DNA of 64,000 nucleotides from Lacticaseibacillus baoqingensis (GCF_003946165.1 NZ_RHOI01000009.1:1-64000), one strand, 5' to 3'. Shown: positions 1 through 9,775, counted from the stretch's first letter. Numbers and translations: made by a program. The notes: generated by a model from the sequence alone, not told the origin.

Positions 1-1908
1 CGTGTGCGGGGAATACGTAGAGTTGGGCGGTGGGGCTTTGTTTGGCTGGGGATCACCCCCGCGTGTGCGGGGAATACGCCCTCTGCTTCATGCCGTTTTT
101 CAATGTCGTGGGATCACCCCCGCGTGTGCGGGGAATACATTGATCCACAATACCGTGCGCTTGCAGAAGAAGGATCACCCCCGCGTGTGCGGGGAATACG
201 CACATTTTCTTCATTAACTACATAGTCCGCTGGGATCACCCCCGCGTGTGCGGGGAATACTATTTTACGGCGGTGAAGCAGGTCAAAAATATAGGATCAC
301 CCCCGCGTGTGCGGGGAATACCACCTCCGCCATGGCGTGGAAAGACATCCAACTGGATCACCCCCGCGTGTGCGGGGAATACATTAAGGCCGTAACTGTT
401 TGACTGCCATCAGCAGGATCACCCCCGCGTGTGCGGGGAATACTAGAAAACGAAGCACGCGCCTATGCACACTACGGGATCACCCCCGCGTGTGCGGGGA
501 ATACGCCAATAAGGTGATTCCCACTCCTGAGCAGCAGGGATCACCCCCGCGTGTGCGGGGAATACCCACCCGATCTGGCTGTATACAGTATCACGCAAGG
601 GATCACCCCCGCGTGTGCGGGGAATACGCATATCCAGCAACTGAGTTAAACGCTTTGGCAGGATCACCCCCGCGTGTGCGGGGAATACTAAATAGCATGA
701 GTGTAAATATCGAAACAGCAAGGATCACCCCCGCGTGTGCGGGGAATACTTCAGCAACGCTCTGAAATAGTGCCATTTGGGAGGATCACCCCCGCGTGTG
801 CGGGGAATACAGATGGGCGATACAGGCAAAGCCGGTAACGGGAGGATCACCCCCGCGTGTGCGGGGAATACCGGCAGTAGTCGGGTCAGTGACTACACCA
901 AGAAGGATCACCCCCGCGTGTGCGGGGAATACCTACTGATAATGTTGTCCATTATACTTCAGTAAGGATCACCCCCGCGTGTGCGGGGAATACCTAAAAA
1001 ATAATTAAAAAAGTGGTTGCAATTGGGGATCACCCCCGCGTGTGCGGGGAATACGAAGATGGTAAGTGTAGTTGCACTATGATCTAGGGATCACCCCCGC
1101 GTGTGCGGGGAATACCAAGCAGCTCGATCAGCGAAACGGCAATATTGAGGATCACCCCCGCGTGTGCGGGGAATACCAAAGGTTGCAAATAGTCAAAATA
1201 TTGGTACTAGGATCACCCCCGCGTGTGCGGGGAATACCATTACGCACCAATCCTATTCATCATCATTATAGGATCACCCCCGCGTGTGCGGGGAATACTT
1301 TGTATTTGCATATTTCTTGCTATATCCAGCTGGATCACCCCCGCGTGTGCGGGGAATACAATGGCAAACACCGTTTGATGCCACTTCCGCTAGGATCACC
1401 CCCGCGTGTGCGGGGAATACACCTTGGTGCGTCTAAGGCATCATCAGATGGCAGGATCACCCCCGCGTGTGCGGGGAATACTAACTGGCCACTAGCAAGT
1501 CCTGTGATGTCGCAGGATCACCCCCGCGTGTGCGGGGAATACCGTCCCAATACCGATTTGCAAGCGGTCAAGTGGGGATCACCCCCGCGTGTGCGGGGAA
1601 TACCGAAATTTATTATTTTACGTATTTCAGCAGTAGGGATCACCCCCGCGTGTGCGGGGAATACCCTGCGTTTGACACTCATTTCAACGGTCACACGGGA
1701 TCACCCCCGCGTGTGCGGGGAATACCAACTCGATAGCGCAAACCATCAGGCTTACTGCGGATCACCCCCGCGTGTGCGGGGAATACCCGTGACGATCTCC
1801 GGTTGGCAGATAAACGTCGGGATCACCCCCGCGTGTGCGGGGAATACCGATGGCAAACCCCGGCGACTATATAACCGTGAGGATCACCCCCGCGTGTGCG
1901 GGGAATAC
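1..1908 (-). CRISPR. Type I-E CRISPR array, left end cut by window
   Basis: Thirty-one complete, identical 28-nt repeats start at 50 and recur every 61 nt to the last at 1881-1908; bases 1-16 are the tail of one more repeat. The + strand unit begins GGATCACCCCCG and ends CGGGGAATAC, with a GC-rich hairpin in the middle. There are 31 spacers, all 33 nt except a 34-nt one at 566-599; I saw no duplicates. The complement (GTATTCCCC...GGTGATCC) has the usual I-E orientation with a GUGAUCC-type crRNA handle, so transcription is probably leftward from a leader at 1909-1991. The short reading frames in the array are repeat translations, not genes. No cas genes are present here. Confidence 0.97.
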
Positions 1909-1991
1909 ACTAAACAAATCCCGTCAAACCGGCATTCTACAATTGCAAATTTCGCATTTTACATGACTTTAACACCAGCAAGAACTCATGC
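1909..1991 (-). promoter_or_regulatory. Candidate CRISPR leader
   Basis: This 83-bp A+T-rich strip separates the last repeat from the stop codon of the oxidoreductase gene, which is transcribed towards it. If the array follows the usual I-E repeat orientation, this strip is the leader end. I see no convincing -35/-10 pair and no terminator in it, so array transcription might also come from read-through of the upstream gene. Assignment is inference from repeat polarity. Confidence 0.4.
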
Positions 1992-2906
1992 TCAGCCCTG
2001 CAGCTCTGCAACCATGTCACTCAATAGTTGATGTGTCAGCCGACTGGTTTCCGGCAATACCGGGTTTTCACCGGAATTGGTCACTGCCTCAAGGAACGCT
2101 TTGATCATTGGCGCAAAACCGCGTGTTTCTAACATGGGTTGCCAATCCGGTGCGGCAATCACTGTTTCGCTGGTGCCTTGATAAGTATGGCTAGTCGCCA
2201 GATCAGCCACGCGGAATAACCCGTTAGGAGTGGCAACCGTCGCCTCCTCCAGATTCGTCCCAGCCACCAAGTTGATCGCTGCTTCACCGCGGATGCCGTT
2301 GGCCATGATCGTGACGCTTGCCTGCTCAACATTGCCATCTTTATCCGCATGCAAGGCATACCGCGCCGTTGGGTCTGTCGGAAAACCAGCCAATGCCAAC
2401 GCCGTATCTAGCGGATGGATCAGTAGGTCAAAAATCGCCTCTTTTGGGGCTTGCGGATGCGCGACGCGATTTTTGGTCACCTGGATCAGATTTTTATCCG
2501 GCAGCGCGATCAAATTCTTGATCGCCGGGGCAAACCGGCGATTAAACCCAACGGTCAATAACTTCTGATGTTGGGCCGCAAGCAGATATAATTCAGTCAC
2601 TTGGTCCATATTTTCGGCCAGCGGCTTATCCACAAAAACGTTCACATTGCGGGCCAAGAAGTGCTTGACCAAGTCATAATGCGCCGTCGTCGCCGCATGG
2701 ATCATGACGGCATCCAAATTCAAACTGTCAAGCGCATCCAAGTCCGTCCCTGCCGCGACCATATGGAATTGGTTCGCAACGCGAGTCACCTTTTGTAAAT
2801 CCCGACTCATCAAGTAAAATTGTGCTTCAGATTGCATCTGTGCATACACTGGTAAGTAAGCCTTCAATGCGATTTTACCAAGGCCGATAACGCCAATATT
2901 TAACAT
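1992..2906 (-). CDS. Gfo/Idh/MocA family NAD(P)-dependent oxidoreductase
   Basis: 304 residues. The N-terminus has a Rossmann nucleotide-binding motif G8-x-G10-x-x-A13, and an E/DKP-type motif of this family is seen as D93-K94-P95. Members oxidise or reduce sugar-type or related substrates with NAD(P); the substrate cannot be told from sequence. The ATG is preceded by AGGATAGGTG at suitable spacing. The gene is transcribed towards the CRISPR array and its stop lies 83 bp from the last repeat, with no visible terminator between. No operon partner is evident: the pgi terminator lies upstream. Confidence 0.88.
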   Translation of the reverse strand: MLNIGVIGLGKIALKAYLPVYAQMQSEAQFYLMSRDLQKVTRVANQFHMVAAGTDLDALDSLNLDAVMIHAATTAHYDLVKHFLARNVNVFVDKPLAENMDQVTELYLLAAQHQKLLTVGFNRRFAPAIKNLIALPDKNLIQVTKNRVAHPQAPKEAIFDLLIHPLDTALALAGFPTDPTARYALHADKDGNVEQASVTIMANGIRGEAAINLVAGTNLEEATVATPNGLFRVADLATSHTYQGTSETVIAAPDWQPMLETRGFAPMIKAFLEAVTNSGENPVLPETSRLTHQLLSDMVAELQG

Positions 2907-3022
2907 ATGATCACCTATCCTAATTTATGTCTTAACGCTAGCACAGGAGCTGGTATGGGTCAAAACAAATCCCGCCGCCAGCCACGCTCCTAAGTAAAAA
3001 TCAAGCATTCACGCATGATACA

Positions 3023-3072
3023 CAAAAAAGCTTCAAAACCAGCACATTAATCGTCCTGATTTTGAAGCTTTA
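3023..3072 (-). terminator. Terminator of pgi
   Basis: Arms AAAGCTTCAAAA and TTTTGAAGCTTT flank a loop of about 22 nt, followed on the minus strand by a T run; it lies just after the pgi stop codon. Confidence 0.85.
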
Positions 3073-3091
3073 ATTGATACTTACTCCTAGC

Positions 3092-4432
3092 TTACAGGCG
3101 TGCGTTGAGTTCCTTGGTCAGGTTCTCATAGCCTGGTTTGCCAAGCAAGCCAAACATGTTCTTCTTATAGGCTTCGACACCTGGTTGGTTGAATGGGTTA
3201 ATCCCGTTCAAGTAACCAGAAATTGCCACAGCAGCTTCGAAGAAGTAGATCAAGTAGCCTAAGGTATAGGCGTCTTGCTTAGGAATGGAAACGGTCATGA
3301 CTGGCACGCCGCCATCAGTGTGGGCTAAGACCACACCTTCATAGGCCTTACGGTTAACGTAAGACATCTTCTTGCCTTCAAGGAACTGCAAGCCGTCCAA
3401 GGAGCCTTCTTCAACTGGAATGGTGAGGTCTTTGTTAGGTTGTTCAACCCAAACCACAGTTTCCATTAAGTTGCGCAGGCCTTCTTGAATGTATTGCCCT
3501 AAGGAATGCAAGTCGGTAGTGAAGTTAGCAGATGATGGGTAGATCCCCTTTTGATCCTTACCTTCGGATTCGCCCATCAATTGCTTCCACCATTCACCTA
3601 GGTATTGCAAGGTTGGTTCGTAGTTTTCAAGTAATTCAGTGGTGTAGCCCTTCCGGTACAAAATGTTGCGGTATGCTGCATACTGATAAGCTTCGTTCTT
3701 GCTCAAATCAGCATCCGCATAGGCTTCACGCCCGTCAGCAGCACCTTGCATCAAAGCATCGATGTCGCCACCGGCAACGGCAATTGGCAACAAGCCAACA
3801 GCAGAAAGAACGGAGAAACGGCCGCCGACATCATCAGGCACAACAAATTCTTGATAGCCTTCAGCGTCTGCTTCGGTCTTCAAAGCGCCTTTAGCGCGAT
3901 CAGTCGTGGCATAGATACGGTCTTTGGCGCCATCTTCACCATACTTTTCGATCAACTTCGCCTTCAATACCCGAAAAGCAATAGAAGGTTCGGTGGTGGT
4001 CCCAGACTTGGAGATCACATTCAATGAAAAGCTGCGATCGCCGATCATTTCGATCAATTCTGCGAGGTAGGTGCTGGAAATGGAGTTGCCGGCGAAGTAA
4101 ACTTCTGGCAACTTGCGGCCTGGTTCATAGTTGCGGAAGGTATGAGACAAGAAGTCAAACGCCATCCGGGCGCCAAGGTAAGAACCACCGATACCGATCG
4201 CAACGAAAACTTCGGAATCATTTTGGACCTTCTTGGCAGCCGCCTTGATGCGGGCAAATTCGTCCTTATCGTAAGCAACTGGCAGGTCTAAGAAACCCCG
4301 AAAATCGTTACCGGCACCTGTACCTTCACGCAATTCTTTGTCAGCAGCGGTGACCAGTGCTTGCATTTGGCCGAGCTCGTTAGCGTGCACGAACTTGTCC
4401 AATTTTGATGCATCAAATGAAATATAAGCCAT
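3092..4432 (-). CDS. pgi: Glucose-6-phosphate isomerase
   Basis: 446 residues from the ATG at 4432, which has AGGAGG 8 nt upstream; an in-frame ATG 17 codons further upstream lacks such a site. The enzyme interconverts glucose-6-phosphate and fructose-6-phosphate in the cytoplasm at the start of glycolysis. The phosphosugar-binding signature is visible as [14 protein letters not shown], and the C-terminal half carries the Gly-rich [11 protein letters not shown]-type segment of the family. Length matches the roughly 445-450 residues of lactobacillus Pgi. It is monocistronic, with its own terminator downstream and the transporter terminator upstream. Confidence 0.97.
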   Translation of the reverse strand: MAYISFDASKLDKFVHANELGQMQALVTAADKELREGTGAGNDFRGFLDLPVAYDKDEFARIKAAAKKVQNDSEVFVAIGIGGSYLGARMAFDFLSHTFRNYEPGRKLPEVYFAGNSISSTYLAELIEMIGDRSFSLNVISKSGTTTEPSIAFRVLKAKLIEKYGEDGAKDRIYATTDRAKGALKTEADAEGYQEFVVPDDVGGRFSVLSAVGLLPIAVAGGDIDALMQGAADGREAYADADLSKNEAYQYAAYRNILYRKGYTTELLENYEPTLQYLGEWWKQLMGESEGKDQKGIYPSSANFTTDLHSLGQYIQEGLRNLMETVVWVEQPNKDLTIPVEEGSLDGLQFLEGKKMSYVNRKAYEGVVLAHTDGGVPVMTVSIPKQDAYTLGYLIYFFEAAVAISGYLNGINPFNQPGVEAYKKNMFGLLGKPGYENLTKELNARL

Positions 4433-4490
4433 TATCTGCGTTCCTCCTAAATTTTCACTCAAACACAATTTAACTTTAAACACTCACTTT

Positions 4491-4550
4491 GAAAAAAGCA
4501 AGGCGCCTACTCTGAATTTTATGAAAATATCCATAGCAGACGCTTTTTTC
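4491..4550 (-). terminator. Terminator of the GRP transporter gene
   Basis: On the minus strand an imperfect stem (GCGTCTGCTATG against CAGAGTAGGCGC, with G-U pairs) is bracketed by A6 and T6 runs. It sits 12 nt after the transporter stop and may work in both directions. Confidence 0.7.
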
Positions 4551-4561
4551 TATATATATGC

Positions 4562-5413
4562 TTACTTCATGATCCCTAAAACAATGCCGCCTAAGATGAT
4601 CAAAACCGAGCCCCATGAGACCCAAGTCATTTCCTTATGCGTCTTGCGTTCGCCCAACAAGAAAATCGAGCCAAATGTCGAAATCACGATCCCCATTTGC
4701 GACATGGAAAAGGCGATCGCTAAGCCAACAGAACTCATGGCCAATAGCATGAAGACATTCCCAGTCCCCCAAATGAGCCCGGTGATAATGTTCTTGCCGG
4801 TTTCGCGGTTGAACGCATCATGGCCGATCGAAAACAAGATCGCGCCGATCACCATGCCGACAGATTGTGGCAAAACCACTGCTGTTGCATCCAAGTGCCC
4901 GGCATTGACCACGATCGTGTAGCCGGCATAGCCCGCCGTCGAGATCAATAACGTCCGGATCCCTTTGGCATAAGAAGTCGCCGCACTGGCATCAGTACTT
5001 TTTTCTTTGCGAGACGTCAAAGTCGCCCCAACCACTAACAAGACTAATGCAAGCAGCCCCATGGAGACGTCTTTGCCGGTTTTCCATTCAGAAAATAGCA
5101 AAGCGCCCGCCAAGGTATTGGCAACCAGCTGCATCCCAGTCGACATGGGCACCGTCATCGAAACGCCAATGTACTTCATCGCTTGAAATTGCTGGCTTTG
5201 TCCCAAGGCCCAAAACAGCCCGGACAAGATGCCTAATAACCAAACTTTCGTGTCCAATACCGGGTGCATAAATAACCATGTCCCGATCCCGAAAACTAAC
5301 GCCCCCAGTGTCATACCAAGGGTCTGCTGATACGCGTTACCGCCGAGTTTGCCGGAAACCAACCCGATGGAGCCCCAAGCGATTGCCGGGATCAATGCGA
5401 TAATGATTGCCAT
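4562..5413 (-). CDS. GRP-family (GlcU/RbsU-like) sugar transporter
   Basis: 283 residues, almost wholly hydrophobic, with about ten predicted membrane helices as in the glucose/ribose porter (GRP) branch of the drug/metabolite transporter superfamily. Motifs typical of GlcU/RbsU are visible: an N-terminal PAIAWGS segment, FWALGQSQQFQAMKYIGVS, and STGMQLVANTLAGALLFSEW. The probable role is proton-coupled uptake of glucose or ribose without phosphorylation. The ATG at 5413 has AAAGAGG upstream; an upstream in-frame ATG overlaps that site and is less likely. It lies next to pgi, compatible with free-sugar entry into glycolysis, but the two have separate terminators. Confidence 0.88.
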   Translation of the reverse strand: MAIIIALIPAIAWGSIGLVSGKLGGNAYQQTLGMTLGALVFGIGTWLFMHPVLDTKVWLLGILSGLFWALGQSQQFQAMKYIGVSMTVPMSTGMQLVANTLAGALLFSEWKTGKDVSMGLLALVLLVVGATLTSRKEKSTDASAATSYAKGIRTLLISTAGYAGYTIVVNAGHLDATAVVLPQSVGMVIGAILFSIGHDAFNRETGKNIITGLIWGTGNVFMLLAMSSVGLAIAFSMSQMGIVISTFGSIFLLGERKTHKEMTWVSWGSVLIILGGIVLGIMK

Positions 5414-5801
5414 TACCTTACCTCTTTCCATTAATAAATTTGTAAGTATCGGATTTTGTCCAATTCATTCAAAATACACAAGTAGTTATTCTATCTTGAT
5501 TTCGTTTTCATTTCAACCGCATGGCCGCGCACTTGATGCCATGAAAACGAATACTGAAACCGCTGGCAAAACGGCCACTCTGCCAAGGCTTCAGCCAAAA
5601 GCGCCCAAAAGACGCCACTTTCGTTAATCGCGTGCGGCAAGTAAATTCTCAGCAAAAAATTATGTGACAATCGCGTTTTTTCTGGGTCAAGCGGGTATTT
5701 GTGCTGAAGTATTTCATGACCCGCCGCCAAAGCTTTCGGATTTCTGAAAACAAATCACTTAAACTAATTAAAATATAAGTGAATTCTCGGCTATCGTCTA
5801 C
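5414..5801. other. Gene-free stretch with one inverted repeat
   Basis: Short reading frames exist on both strands but none has a good ribosome-binding site or a recognisable product. The only clear structure is an 11-bp perfect inverted repeat, TTCGTTTTCAT at 5501-5511 and ATGAAAACGAA at 5541-5551, with 29 nt between. It might contain the promoter of the minus-strand transporter gene. Confidence 0.5.
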
Positions 5802-5851
5802 AAAAATGGCTTTGCCACCAGACGCAAGCTTGCATCTGGTGGCAAAGCCAT
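5802..5851 (-). terminator. Terminator of the VanZ-like gene
   Basis: Long near-perfect hairpin: ATGGCTTTGCCACCAGA at 5806-5822 pairs with TCTGGTGGCAAAGCCAT at 5835-5851, followed on the minus strand by TTTTTG. Confidence 0.9.
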
Positions 5852-5854
5852 TTG

Positions 5855-6454
5855 TTAACGATGATGCCACATTCGCCAAACCCAATACCCCACAACGGCC
5901 CCAGTCACGTTGAAAATCACATCATCGATGTCAGCAACGCCGCTGATCAGCAAAAATTGCAGCGCTTCGATCACTAGACTCAATGCCAGCCCTCGAACCA
6001 ACACCCGCCACGTGTTTACCCGTTTGGTTAAGCTACTCATCCCCCAACCAAAGGGGAAAAACCACAGCACATTGCCTAGCGACTGATACCAAAAATCAAA
6101 GTGACTGCTGCCCAGCCGCAGTTTCATCGTCTCGACAAAAGGCGTCAAGTTGATCACATCCAAGCTGCGATGCCAATGAAACACCAATTGCCAGGGATAA
6201 TAGACGTCTCGAAATACCGTCAACATCAACAACAAGATCACATATCCGGCAAATACCAAGACGCGCAGTTCATGCCCGATCGCCAAGCGCCGATGATGTA
6301 ACAGCGCCCACCCCCAGCGCACTGCTAAAAACACCAGCAGATACAACAAGGTCTTATCAAGCGAATAAAAAATTAAGCGGATCAAAGGAAAGTGATTGAT
6401 ACGTCCCGACCAGCGTGCCGCCACCTGCTGGTATAGTGGATCAAGAAACAGCAT
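5855..6454 (-). CDS. VanZ-like family membrane protein
   Basis: 199 residues with about five hydrophobic segments. The VanZ-like core is recognisable by INLTPF, the NVLWFFPFGW segment, an EALQ motif and the DIDDVIFNVTGAVVGY stretch near the end. The name comes from the teicoplanin-resistance accessory VanZ, but most members in lactobacilli have no known role, so no antibiotic function is claimed. The ATG at 6454 is chosen because GGAGG lies 6 nt upstream; an upstream ATG overlaps that site. A strong terminator follows directly. It diverges from the LtaS-like gene. Confidence 0.85.
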   Translation of the reverse strand: MLFLDPLYQQVAARWSGRINHFPLIRLIFYSLDKTLLYLLVFLAVRWGWALLHHRRLAIGHELRVLVFAGYVILLLMLTVFRDVYYPWQLVFHWHRSLDVINLTPFVETMKLRLGSSHFDFWYQSLGNVLWFFPFGWGMSSLTKRVNTWRVLVRGLALSLVIEALQFLLISGVADIDDVIFNVTGAVVGYWVWRMWHHR

Positions 6455-6548
6455 TGTCGTCCTCCATTGCACTTATTGTACCAAAGCGACACGTCCAAGC
6501 GGTATTTGCAGAATGAATTTAAATCTTCCGTATAGTTTCGAGGGAAGT

Positions 6549-6577
6549 TTGCCGCGATCGCCGCACACAGGTACAAT
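6549..6577 (+). promoter_or_regulatory. Promoter of the LtaS-like gene
   Basis: TTGCCG (6549-6554), a 17-nt spacer and TACAAT (6572-6577) lie about 54 nt before the GTG start. Near-consensus sigma-A spacing and hexamers. Confidence 0.65.
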
Positions 6578-6630
6578 AGCAAAGACAATACCGAACGCAT
6601 CGTTTGCGATCGAGATTTAGGAGGAGCGTC

Positions 6631-8826
6631 GTGTCCACTTTATTGCACCGCGTCCGTACTACTCGCCTCGGCTTTTTAGGGCTGCTATTGGGCTTATTGT
6701 GGTTAAAGACGCTATTCGCTTATCACGTCGACTTTGACCTCGGCGCCAGCGGTTTGATCCAGCAGCTTTTGCTGCTCATCAATCCCTTGGGCACCAGTGC
6801 CTTATTACTGTCGGCTGCCTTATATATCAAAAAACCCCGCCTTGCCTATGCCGTCGGGATCATCATTTACCTACTATTGAATCTCTTGTTATTTGCCAAT
6901 GTCTTGTACTACCGAGAATTCAGCGATTTCTTAACGATCGCCACAATGCTGGGTGTCTCTAAAGTCTCGCAAGGTCTAGGCGCCAGTTCTTTGAATATGC
7001 TAACGCCGCATGACGTGATTTATGGCTGTGATTTGATCATCGTCATCTTCACCTTGGTGCTGTTTGGCGGCTATAATGTCTGGCGCTTCCTTCAAAACAC
7101 CCCGTTACGCTGGCCGCATTTTGGCTTGCGCTTAGATCAGCGCCCTCCGCGTTATCATGTGCCGCAAGCCGTTTCGATGCTGGCGATCGCCTTATTTGGC
7201 GTGACGATGGCGGTCAGTGAATTAAACCGCCCTAATTTGTTATCTCGGACCTTTGACCATAATTACATCGTTAAATATCTCGGCTTGGCGCCTTTCACCT
7301 TATATGATGGCGTCAAGACGGCGCAAAACTCGCAAGTGCGCGCCCAAGCCGACTCTAGCGAAATGGATCAAGTCCTCAACTATACCCGGACGCATTACGC
7401 TGCGCCTAACATAGACTACGCTGGCGTCGCCAAGGGTAAAAACGTGATCATCATCCACTTAGAGTCCTTCCAACAATTCTTGCTCAACTTCAAAGTCGAT
7501 GGTCAAGAGGTCACGCCGTTTTTGAACAGTTTGGTCAAAGATAAGAACACGTTGTCGTTTGATAACTTCTATAATCAAGTCGGCGCCGGGAAAACTTCTG
7601 ACGCGGAAAACATGCTGGAAACCGGTACCTATGGGCTAGAAGCCGGCAGCTTATTTGCCAGTTTAGGCACCGATAATACGTTTGAAGCGGCCCCGGCGAT
7701 CTTGAACCAAACTGCCGGTTATTCAACGGCCGTTTTCCACGGCGGTGCCGGCAGCTTTTGGAATCGGAACAATACCTATAAGAGTCTGGGTTATCAATCC
7801 TTTTTCGACGGTGACTATTATGCGCAAAACTCGGATCAAACGACCGACTACGGGATCAAAGACAAGCTGATGTTCGGCGAAACAATCAAGTATATGGAAC
7901 GCTTGCAACAGCCGTTTTACAGCAAGATCATCACCACCACGAACCACTATCCGTTTTACATTGCCGACACCGATACCGATTTTCCCGATGCCGGCACCAG
8001 TGATGCCACAATCAACGGCTATTTCCGCACCGCGCATTATTTGGATGCTGCCTTGAAAGAGTTTTTTGCCTACTTGAAGTCGTCAGGGCTGTACAAGCAC
8101 TCCTTGATCATGATGTACGGCGATCACTATGGCATCTCCAATGACCGCAATCCGACCTTGGCGCCGTTATTAGGCAAAAACGCCAAAGACTGGACGAGCT
8201 TCGATGATGCGCAAATGCAACGCGTGCCGTTGATCTTTAACATGGATGGGTTAAAAGGCGGCATCAAACACACATATGGCGGCGAGATCGATGTCCTGCC
8301 GACGTTGATGCACTTGTTAGGCGTGAACTCTAAGCCGTATGTCCAGTTTGGCACTGATTTGCTTTCCGCCGAACATGATCAAACCGTGGCGTTTCGCAAC
8401 CACAACTTTGTGACGCCGCGTTATACCGTGATCGGCAACAAAGTTTACCTGAACCAAACTGGCGAGGCGATCACCCCCAACGCCAGCTTAAAAGCCCAGC
8501 TTGCTCAAGACCAAAAACAAGTCAATCAAGCTCTGGATCTGTCTGACACTGTGGCGTCCAAAAACCTCTTGCGCTTTTACGTCCCGAAAGGCTTTCAACC
8601 GATCGATCCCGCCAACATTGATTACACCGCCAGCCTCAGCAATGTCTTGGCCACCCAAACGCAACTTGGCGCCAAATCGACGTCGTTATACAGCCAAAAT
8701 GGGAACCAATCCACGGTCAACGACTTTCACACCGACGCGCCGGAACTGGCTGACGACCGCAGTGCCTTAACCAAATTCCCCAAAAGCGTCCTGAAACAAG
8801 CCGCCACCAGCAGCAGTCAGCCTTAA
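6631..8826 (+). CDS. LtaS-family phosphoglycerol transferase (sulfatase fold)
   Basis: 731 residues from a GTG start at 6631, six nt after AGGAGG. Five N-terminal membrane helices (about residues 10-205) precede an extracellular sulfatase-type domain. Catalytic features of lipoteichoic acid synthases are visible: HLES near residue 278 for metal binding, the nucleophile Thr in GKTSDAE near residue 322, and a YGDH metal motif further on. The known reaction is polymerisation or priming of glycerol phosphate from phosphatidylglycerol at the outer membrane face. Lactobacilli often have several paralogues, so main synthase versus primase or another transferase cannot be decided. The tail of about 150 residues beyond the sulfatase core is Ser/Gln-rich and probably extracellular. 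Confidence 0.9.
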   Translation: MSTLLHRVRTTRLGFLGLLLGLLWLKTLFAYHVDFDLGASGLIQQLLLLINPLGTSALLLSAALYIKKPRLAYAVGIIIYLLLNLLLFANVLYYREFSDFLTIATMLGVSKVSQGLGASSLNMLTPHDVIYGCDLIIVIFTLVLFGGYNVWRFLQNTPLRWPHFGLRLDQRPPRYHVPQAVSMLAIALFGVTMAVSELNRPNLLSRTFDHNYIVKYLGLAPFTLYDGVKTAQNSQVRAQADSSEMDQVLNYTRTHYAAPNIDYAGVAKGKNVIIIHLESFQQFLLNFKVDGQEVTPFLNSLVKDKNTLSFDNFYNQVGAGKTSDAENMLETGTYGLEAGSLFASLGTDNTFEAAPAILNQTAGYSTAVFHGGAGSFWNRNNTYKSLGYQSFFDGDYYAQNSDQTTDYGIKDKLMFGETIKYMERLQQPFYSKIITTTNHYPFYIADTDTDFPDAGTSDATINGYFRTAHYLDAALKEFFAYLKSSGLYKHSLIMMYGDHYGISNDRNPTLAPLLGKNAKDWTSFDDAQMQRVPLIFNMDGLKGGIKHTYGGEIDVLPTLMHLLGVNSKPYVQFGTDLLSAEHDQTVAFRNHNFVTPRYTVIGNKVYLNQTGEAITPNASLKAQLAQDQKQVNQALDLSDTVASKNLLRFYVPKGFQPIDPANIDYTASLSNVLATQTQLGAKSTSLYSQNGNQSTVNDFHTDAPELADDRSALTKFPKSVLKQAATSSSQP

Positions 8827-8857
8827 ACCACAAGCGCCAGGCAACAGCTGCTCTGAC

Positions 8858-8902
8858 AACAGCATAGGCGAGTCACTTTTGACTTTAGCCTATGCTGTTT
8901 TG
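8858..8902 (+). terminator. Terminator of the LtaS-like gene
   Basis: AACAGCATAGGC (8858-8869) pairs with GCCTATGCTGTT (8888-8899), followed by a short T run. Confidence 0.85.
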
Positions 8903-9004
8903 ATGTCAGCATCGTCAACAAGGGTTGCGCTGGATTTCTTGGTAAGTTCATAGTTTGTTCAAAACTCCCGATTATACTGATGGCATACAGTGAGAGGTGA
9001 CAAC

Positions 9005-9760
9005 ATGCGGTTCATGGAAAGAGCGATCAAAGCACTCGGCTATCATCGCCGTGCATATCTAGGCGGGCTAGTCGGCGTCTTCTTCTTTAGTTTGCTCAGT
9101 TTGATCCTGTTAACTGCCCAATTTCTCAATCGTCAAACTCAAAATGCCTTCACCACTCGCTTACAACAATTCGACAGCCAAACGCTTACCATTGCCCAAC
9201 ACCTCGTCAAAGCCACCAATACCGCCTATTCCGCGGTCAGCAGCCAATATCAGCTTTGGTGGTGGGGCTTGTTGGCCGCATTATTTGCCACCACCGCCGG
9301 CTGTGCACTGGTTTTTGCTTTTCAACGGCGCCAAGAGACTTTGGCTTATCTATTAGTCGGCAAAAGCACCACCGATGTCGTGGCTCAATATGTCTTAGAA
9401 AACCTGATCATTTTTACTGGCGGCTATTTGCTTGCTTGGTGTGCAGCAATGCTGGGCGGAACCTGGCTGGATCATTGGCTGCATACCTTGAATTTGACTT
9501 TGTTTGAGCAACACCTCACGCCTAACGTTTCGGTGGCCTCCTTTCAGAAGGTCACCAAGCAATTATTTGCCCACCGGCTGACCGATTTTTCTGGCAATGA
9601 TCTGATGTTCCCACAACGCGGAATGCGCATGCAGCCGGCAACATTAGTGGGCTGCATGCAAACTTATCTTTGCGGCGCGGGTGCGCTCATCGTCAGTCAA
9701 GCTCTGACCTATACTGCCGTGATCAGCTTGCAGCGTCATCGTCTGTTACACCAAGATTAG
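9005..9760 (+). CDS. FtsX/MacB-like ABC transporter permease
   Basis: 251 residues. One membrane helix near the N-terminus, a segment of about 60 residues that may be extracytoplasmic, then two helices separated by the FtsX-like cytoplasmic stretch RRQETLAYLLVGKSTTDVVAQ, and a final helix at the C-terminus. This resembles a small FtsX-type permease. The ATG at 9005 follows GAGAGGTGAC; an in-frame GTG five codons earlier overlaps that site. It is followed after 15 bp by a gene for an ABC-ATPase-like protein that has lost its catalytic motifs, so this is unlikely to be a normal ATP-driven exporter by itself. Substrate or partner unknown. Confidence 0.6.
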   Translation: MRFMERAIKALGYHRRAYLGGLVGVFFFSLLSLILLTAQFLNRQTQNAFTTRLQQFDSQTLTIAQHLVKATNTAYSAVSSQYQLWWWGLLAALFATTAGCALVFAFQRRQETLAYLLVGKSTTDVVAQYVLENLIIFTGGYLLAWCAAMLGGTWLDHWLHTLNLTLFEQHLTPNVSVASFQKVTKQLFAHRLTDFSGNDLMFPQRGMRMQPATLVGCMQTYLCGAGALIVSQALTYTAVISLQRHRLLHQD

Positions 9761-9775
9761 TTTAGGAGGTTTGCC

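Noticed and set aside
2-2031. Several open frames inside the CRISPR array with repeating DHPRVCGEY, ITPACAGNT and GSPPRVRGI peptides
   Set aside because: These are the three-frame translations of the CRISPR repeat and spacers; period 61 keeps frames open by chance.
4432-4483. Longer pgi start with 17 extra residues
   Set aside because: AGGAGG is placed for the inner ATG at 4432 and the protein then has the family length.
5649-5885. Minus-strand frame of 78 codons downstream of the GRP transporter
   Set aside because: It contains the terminator hairpin, has no ribosome site and runs into the VanZ-like gene in another frame.
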